The notes beneath the pieces are model-generated. The model was not told the origin of the DNA. It worked only from the letters and a program-made list of their open reading frames with translations, and did no database searches. Positions 7,081 through 10,449 of a stretch of 10,449 nucleotides of DNA are shown in pieces. Source of the stretch: an uncultured Collinsella sp. (GTDB taxonomy: Bacteria > Actinomycetota > Coriobacteriia > Coriobacteriales > Coriobacteriaceae). The translations under genes and the position numbers were made by a program. The stretch covers positions 1-10,449 of the forward strand of contig CAAEOW010000116.1 of NCBI GenBank assembly GCA_900757705.1, in the 5' to 3' direction. Positions within the stretch are counted from its first letter, which is position 1. Each line of letters starts with the position of its first letter.

Positions 7081-8007
7081 CTATGCGAGCTCGTCGGCAA
7101 TAGCTGCGACCTGCTCGGCTGTTTCGCACGAATACACGCAAACGTCGCTCAGCGTACGCTTGACCAGGCCGGACAGCGTTTTGCCAGGGCCAACCTCAAT
7201 AAACGTGTCGATGCCCTGATCCTGCAGAGTATGCAGCGTGTCGACCCAGCGAACGGCATGGCTCACCTGGTTGGCCAAGACATCCGACGCTGCTCGCGGA
7301 TCCGCCGGATAGGGCGCCGCCGTCATGTTTGACATGACCGGAATTAGTAGCGAAGACGGCGCGTGGCCGTCTTGGATATACGTCGCCAGCCCCTCAGTCG
7401 CCTCGGCCATATAGGGGCTATGGAATGCACCTGACACCGCGACTTTCATAGCGCGGCCGCCGGCCTCTTTTACTAGGACGTCGAGCTCCTGCAGCGCCTC
7501 GGGCGCTCCGGCCACAACCGTCTGCTGCGGACTGTTGTAGTTGACTGGCCAGCAGTCCTCGCCGGCCTGTTTTGCCAGGCCCTCGACTTGCACCGCATCG
7601 AGCTTGATGACGGCGCGCATACCGCCCGGATGGCGCTCGGCAGCCGCGGCCATCAGCGCCGCGCGCTCGCACACGAGCTCAAAGCCCGCTCGCGTATCGA
7701 ATGCCCCCGCAAAGGTGAGCGCGGCGACCTCGCCCAGTGAGAATCCCGCACAAACGGCAGGCACCACGTCGCGCTCACGCAGAGCGGTAGCCGCTGCCAG
7801 GTCGTGAACGAACACGCAGGGCTGCGTGTTCACGGTCTGCGACAGCTCCTCCTTGGAGGCGCTCCGGCACTGCTCACTGGTCCCCGGGCGCACCTCATCG
7901 GCGATTGCAAACACCTCAGCAGCCGCCGGCGATGCTTCGATGAGATCGACGCCCATCGCGGGGTGTTGGGCACCCTGGCCGGCAAACAGAAACGCTACGC
8001 TACCCAT
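7081..8007 (-). CDS. fabD: Malonyl-CoA:ACP transacylase FabD
   Basis: Transfers malonyl from CoA to the phosphopantetheine of AcpP, supplying the extender unit for FabH and FabF. It has 308 residues, the normal size. FLFAGQGAQ (7-14) is the family start. The nucleophile is Ser90 in AGFSLGEVAAL, Arg115 binds the malonyl carboxylate, His196 in GAFHSPYM is the partner, and Gln247 with FIEVGPGKTLSGLVKR (269-284) completes the site. The usual GHSLGE elbow reads GFSLGE here. The ATG at 8007 is preferred; GAAGGG lies nine bases upstream, and a GTG at 8013 would add two residues. The start overlaps the end of fabK by 13 bp, so translation is probably coupled. Confidence 0.95.
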   Translation of the reverse strand: MGSVAFLFAGQGAQHPAMGVDLIEASPAAAEVFAIADEVRPGTSEQCRSASKEELSQTVNTQPCVFVHDLAAATALRERDVVPAVCAGFSLGEVAALTFAGAFDTRAGFELVCERAALMAAAAERHPGGMRAVIKLDAVQVEGLAKQAGEDCWPVNYNSPQQTVVAGAPEALQELDVLVKEAGGRAMKVAVSGAFHSPYMAEATEGLATYIQDGHAPSSLLIPVMSNMTAAPYPADPRAASDVLANQVSHAVRWVDTLHTLQDQGIDTFIEVGPGKTLSGLVKRTLSDVCVYSCETAEQVAAIADELA

Positions 8008-8939
8008 GCGCACGCACCCTTCAGGACGCGCTCGGCACCATCGACCAGATCGTCAACGATTTCTCGTGCGCTCTGGCGCTCGCTAACCATGCCGGCAATC
8101 TGTCCACACAAATACGAACCCTCTTCGTAATTGCCGTCCTTGGCGGCCTTGCGAAGGGCGCCCGTGCCCATGGCCCCGAGCTCCTCGGAGCTTGCGCCCG
8201 CCGCCTCGCTCTTGGCATACGCGTTGGTAAAGGGGCTCTTGAGGGCACGCACCGGGTGTCCCGTCGAGCGGCCGGTCGCACGCGTCGAGGTGTCGTTGGC
8301 CTTCAAGACCATCTCCTTGTACTGCTCCGATACGGTGCACTCGTCTGCGACCAGAAAGCGCGTACCCACCTGCACGCCGGCGGCGCCCAGCATAAAGACG
8401 GCCGCCACGCCGCGGCCGTCGGCAATACCGCCGGCAGCCACGACGGGAATGTCGACCGCATCGACGACCTGCGGCACCAGTGCCATCGTCGAGGTCTCGC
8501 CAATATGGCCGCCCGATTCGGTGCCCTCGGCAACAACCGCCGTGGCTCCACGACGCGCCACGAGGCGCGCCAGCGCCACCGAGGCAACGACCGGGATGAC
8601 CTTGATGCCCGCCTCGTTCCACGCCTTCATGTACTTGGCGGGATTGCCGGCGCCCGTCACGACGACCGGCACTCGCTCGTCAATCACGACCTGCGCGACC
8701 TCGTCGGCAAATGGGCTCATGAGCATGACGTTGACGCCAAAGGGCTTATCCGTCTTGGAGCGCAGCTCGTGAATCTGATCGCGCAACCAGTTTGCGTCGG
8801 CATTCATGGCCGCGATAATCCCTAAGCCGCCTGCCTCGGACACGGCAGATGCCAGCGAGGCATCGGCAATCCAGGCCATGCCGCCCTGGAACACGGGCTT
8901 TTCGATGCCGAGCAGCTCGCAGAGAGGAGTCTTGAGCAT
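7995..8939 (-). CDS. fabK: Enoyl-[acyl-carrier-protein] reductase II, FMN-dependent (FabK)
   Basis: Reduces trans-2-enoyl-ACP to acyl-ACP, the last step of each cycle, as an NAD(P)H- and FMN-dependent TIM-barrel enzyme related to nitronate monooxygenase. The 314 residues carry VFQGGMAWIA (16-25), GGLGIIA (37-43), GVNVMLM (68-74), TGAGNP (95-100), EGTESGGHIGE with the likely catalytic His145, AAGGIADGRGVAA, LGAAGVQVGTRF and GHPVRALKSP. The C-terminal GALRKAAKDGNYEEGS and CGQIAGMV stretches resemble the streptococcal FabK closely, favouring FabK over nitronate monooxygenase. It is the only enoyl reductase gene visible; no fabI-type short-chain dehydrogenase is present. The ATG at 8939 is two bases after the acpP stop, with GGAG eight bases upstream inside acpP. 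Confidence 0.95.
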   Translation of the reverse strand: MLKTPLCELLGIEKPVFQGGMAWIADASLASAVSEAGGLGIIAAMNADANWLRDQIHELRSKTDKPFGVNVMLMSPFADEVAQVVIDERVPVVVTGAGNPAKYMKAWNEAGIKVIPVVASVALARLVARRGATAVVAEGTESGGHIGETSTMALVPQVVDAVDIPVVAAGGIADGRGVAAVFMLGAAGVQVGTRFLVADECTVSEQYKEMVLKANDTSTRATGRSTGHPVRALKSPFTNAYAKSEAAGASSEELGAMGTGALRKAAKDGNYEEGSYLCGQIAGMVSERQSAREIVDDLVDGAERVLKGACAWVA

Positions 8940-8941
8940 CT

Positions 8942-9178
8942 CTACTTCTCCAATGCCGCCTCAACCGTATCGACGAACTCGCCGACCGTCTTAGGGTTCT
9001 CCTCGGTATCGAGCTGAATATCGAACTCGTCCTCGACGGCCACGAGAATCTCGACGGTACCCAGACTGTCGAGGCCGATCTCCTCGAGCGTGGACTCGGG
9101 CTTCATCTCGACGTCGTCAAGACCGGCGGTCTCGCGGATAACATCGCAAACGCGCTCGAAGGTCTTCTGATCTGCCAT
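8942..9178 (-). CDS. acpP: Acyl carrier protein
   Basis: Small acidic carrier that holds all fatty-acid intermediates on a phosphopantetheine arm. It has 78 residues, rich in Asp and Glu, with the attachment site Ser38 in EIGLDSLGTVEIL, the DSL motif of FAS II carriers, and the expected four-helix pattern (VCDVIRETAG, SLGTVEILVAVEDEF and FVDTVEAALEK form helices). The start has an almost perfect Shine-Dalgarno. It lies second in the operon, between fabH and fabK, which is the order in streptococcal and clostridial fab clusters. A carrier for another pathway is unlikely given this setting. Confidence 0.97.
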   Translation of the reverse strand: MADQKTFERVCDVIRETAGLDDVEMKPESTLEEIGLDSLGTVEILVAVEDEFDIQLDTEENPKTVGEFVDTVEAALEK

Positions 9179-9185
9179 GGTAGTT

Positions 9186-9192
9186 CTCCTTT
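9186..9192 (-). promoter_or_regulatory. acpP ribosome binding site
   Basis: AAAGGAG on the minus strand stands seven bases before the acpP ATG at 9178. It is among the strongest in the operon, fitting the high demand for ACP. The 52-bp fabH-acpP gap (9179-9230) that holds it shows no clear promoter or terminator. Confidence 0.75.
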
Positions 9193-9230
9193 GTTTGTGC
9201 CCTAGGGGCGTTTTTATTTCCTATGTGCGA

Positions 9231-10190
9231 CTACTTCCAACGAAGTAGATAGCCACCTATATCCAGACCGGCGCCAAATCCAACGAGGGTGATGGTGTCG
9301 CCCGTGTGAAGTGCACCGGCGTTTGCCAGCCGGTCGAGGGCAAGCGGAATGCATGCGCTCGAAATGTTGCCGGTCTCGCGCAGCGTTCGAATCACGCGCT
9401 CGTCTGGCACGCCGAGGCGCTTGACCGCCCGGCTCAGGATTCGTTCGTTAGCCTGATGGAATACAAAATGATCGATATCTTCGACCGAAATGCCCGCATC
9501 GCCCGCAAGCTTATGGACCGTGTCGCAGATGGCGTTGACGCCGAACTTGAACACGCGGCGGCCATTCATGGACAGCACGCTCTCGCTATCTGCGGAGGCC
9601 TTAAACGGCGAGGTACCGACCAGACCGGGAACGCGCAACGTCTCGACATCGGGTGCGGTCGAAAGCTCAACAGCGAGGGGATTCTCTCCCCCAGCCTCTA
9701 TGACCACAGCACCCGCGCCATCGCCAAAGAGCACGCACGTGGCACGGTCGGTCCAATCGAGCGCGCGCGTCATCTGCTCGGCGGCAATGACCAGCACATG
9801 CTCGGCGCGACCGCGGGCGATATAGCCCTCGGCAACATCGAGCGCAAATACGAAGCCGGCGCAGGCCGCCGAGACATCGAAGGCAGGGCACGTCGCGCCT
9901 AGTCGCTCAGCAACGGCACACGCCTCAGCGGGAACAAGGTGATCACCTGTCGTCGTCGAGCAGACGATCAGATCCAGCTGGCTCGCGTCGATTCCGGACA
10001 CCCGGAGTGCCCGCTCGCTCGCCGCTACGGTAAGGTCGTCAAGTGACTCGGTGGTGCAGACGTGGCGGCTCTTGATACCTGTGCGGGTAAAAATCCACTC
10101 ATCCGAGGTATCGAGGAACTCGGACAGCTCGTCATTGGAAACACTGCGCTCAGGAAGCGCCGAGCCTGTTCCAAGAATCGTGAAACCCAT
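9231..10190 (-). CDS. fabH: 3-oxoacyl-[acyl-carrier-protein] synthase III (KAS III)
   Basis: Starts fatty-acid chains by condensing an acyl-CoA primer with malonyl-ACP. The 319 residues match the usual length (E. coli 317). The Cys-His-Asn triad of KAS III is complete: Cys110 in DVSAACAGF, His245 in VFHQANERI and Asn275 in ETGNISSACIPLAL. SDEWIFTRTGIKSRH (29-43) is the conserved N-terminal FabH stretch, and the C terminus ends GFGAGLDIGGYLLRW. The open frame extends to 10247, but the protein family starts at MGFTILGTG, and AAAGGAGGT lies just before that ATG, so 10190 is used. First gene of the operon, divergent from birA across a 176-bp region with repeated elements. Primer choice (acetyl or branched acyl-CoA) cannot be read from the sequence. 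Confidence 0.96.
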   Translation of the reverse strand: MGFTILGTGSALPERSVSNDELSEFLDTSDEWIFTRTGIKSRHVCTTESLDDLTVAASERALRVSGIDASQLDLIVCSTTTGDHLVPAEACAVAERLGATCPAFDVSAACAGFVFALDVAEGYIARGRAEHVLVIAAEQMTRALDWTDRATCVLFGDGAGAVVIEAGGENPLAVELSTAPDVETLRVPGLVGTSPFKASADSESVLSMNGRRVFKFGVNAICDTVHKLAGDAGISVEDIDHFVFHQANERILSRAVKRLGVPDERVIRTLRETGNISSACIPLALDRLANAGALHTGDTITLVGFGAGLDIGGYLLRWK

Positions 10191-10195
10191 CACTA

Positions 10196-10204
10196 ACCTC
10201 CTTT
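10196..10204 (-). promoter_or_regulatory. fabH ribosome binding site
   Basis: AAAGGAGGT on the minus strand is a near-perfect anti-16S match, five bases before the ATG at 10190. It settles the fabH start in favour of 10190 over the upstream in-frame ATG at 10247. Confidence 0.85.
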
Positions 10205-10206
10205 GA

Positions 10207-10225
10207 GTTGTTGACGTGTTTACAT
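10207..10225. promoter_or_regulatory. 19-bp operator-like element, fabH-proximal copy
   Basis: GTTGTTGACGTGTTTACAT on the plus strand, 18 of 19 bases identical to the copy at 10255-10273 and in the same orientation, 48 bp apart. The core is a partial palindrome (TGTTGAC, GT, GTTTACA). It sits just upstream of the fabH ribosome binding site. It is likely a binding site for a regulator of the fab operon and possibly of birA, but the regulator is unknown. Confidence 0.5.
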
Positions 10226-10247
10226 CGACCAAGAGAGGATAGCGCAA
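10219..10247 (-). promoter_or_regulatory. Candidate fabH operon promoter
   Basis: On the minus strand TTGCGC (10247-10242) and TGTAAA (10224-10219) are spaced by 17 bases, a weak match to the sigma-70-type -35 and -10 boxes. It would place the transcript start about 20 bases before the fabH ATG, just ahead of the ribosome binding site. The -10 candidate overlaps the proximal 19-bp repeat, which would suit repression. This is a tentative reading. Confidence 0.25.
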
Positions 10248-10254
10248 TTTTGTC

Positions 10255-10273
10255 GTTGTTGACGTGTTAACAT
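10255..10273. promoter_or_regulatory. 19-bp operator-like element, birA-proximal copy
   Basis: GTTGTTGACGTGTTAACAT on the plus strand. Its core is the better palindrome of the two copies: TGTTGAC and GTTAACA around GT, with 6 of 7 pairs. TTGACG inside each copy is also a near-consensus -35 hexamer reading toward birA, but I found no convincing -10 at the right distance. Two co-oriented copies in one 176-bp divergent region suggest cooperative binding by one regulator. Confidence 0.5.
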
Positions 10274-10348
10274 TAAATTGTCCAAATGCGACAAAGGCTT
10301 CACATTGTGTCTATCTCTCGAGACCATTGCGTTATTCACTTATTCATT

Positions 10349-10357
10349 AAGGAGGTG
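10349..10357 (+). promoter_or_regulatory. birA ribosome binding site
   Basis: AAGGAGGTG is a strong Shine-Dalgarno ending nine bases before the ATG at 10367. A second ATG at 10371 is out of frame and stops within a few codons, so 10367 is the start. Confidence 0.75.
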
Positions 10358-10366
10358 GCAGCCATA

Positions 10367-10449
10367 ATGGATGCCAAATTAACGATAGTCGACGTAACCG
10401 GATCGACCAACGATGACCTGCTCGAAGCAGGAAAACAGGGAGCGCCGCA
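10367..10449 (+). CDS. birA: Biotin--[acetyl-CoA-carboxylase] ligase, N-terminal fragment (partial, runs off right edge)
   Basis: Only 27 codons are visible. The protein begins MDAKLTIVDVTGSTNDDLLE, and the GSTND motif (12-16) matches the start of the biotin protein ligase catalytic domain (VDSTN in E. coli BirA), which would attach biotin to AccB Lys123. Because this motif appears right at the N terminus, there is no room for the DNA-binding winged helix of regulatory BirA, so this is probably a monofunctional (group I) ligase. It is transcribed away from the fab operon and has a strong ribosome binding site. The short visible length limits certainty, but the position next to an operon holding accB supports the call. 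Confidence 0.8.
   Translation, partial: MDAKLTIVDVTGSTNDDLLEAGKQGAP

Noticed and set aside
9199..9215. Short hairpin GCCC-TAG-GGGC followed by T-rich bases on the plus strand, in the fabH-acpP gap
   Set aside because: The stem is only four pairs and the T-run is on the wrong strand for operon transcription, so it is not a convincing terminator.
10207..10273. FapR, FabT or BirA operator
   Set aside because: The half-site sequence and two-base spacing do not match the boxes I know for these regulators (BirA sites have half-sites about 15 bp apart), and no such regulator gene is visible.

Overview
The window holds a nearly complete type II fatty-acid synthesis (FAS II) operon on the minus strand. 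It is flanked on the left by the start of a sugar PTS permease gene on the same strand, and on the right by the start of a divergent biotin protein ligase gene. The DNA is GC-rich and densely coded on one strand. The gene order, the use of FabK as enoyl-ACP reductase and the fused AccD-AccA carboxyltransferase suggest a gut Coriobacteriia member (Collinsella-like Actinobacteria). That assignment is from recall of the family, not a search. The gene order resembles the fab clusters of Firmicutes more than those of most Actinobacteria.

Layout, read in the direction of transcription (right to left): birA starts at 10367 and runs off the right edge on the plus strand. The 176-bp divergent region 10191-10366 carries a 19-bp element repeated twice. 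Then come fabH (10190-9231), acpP (9178-8942), fabK (8939-7995), fabD (8007-7081), fabG (7050-6277), fabF (6237-4990), accB (4986-4513), fabZ (4503-4081), accC (4070-2727) and accDA (2740-1016). Gaps are 2-52 bp, two gene pairs overlap, and several Shine-Dalgarno sequences lie inside the end of the preceding gene, so this is one operon with probable translational coupling. A 31-bp imperfect palindrome covers the accDA stop codon. It is followed by a PTS EIIC gene (975 to beyond position 1). No stretch longer than 300 bp lacks a gene.

How the genes work together: BirA should biotinylate AccB. AccC carboxylates that biotin and AccDA transfers the carboxyl group to acetyl-CoA to make malonyl-CoA. 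FabD moves malonyl to holo-ACP (AcpP). FabH starts the chain, and FabF (condensation), FabG (ketoreduction), FabZ (dehydration) and FabK (enoyl reduction) elongate it. The window therefore holds every enzyme for malonyl-CoA formation and saturated chain elongation. It has no obvious gene for unsaturated fatty acids (fabA, fabB or fabM) and no fabT- or fapR-type regulator.

The core is housekeeping metabolism and I do not see a novel multi-gene system. The parts worth a second look are the repeated operator-like element between fabH and birA, the palindrome covering the accDA terminus, the AccDA fusion, and the divergent stand-alone EIIC.
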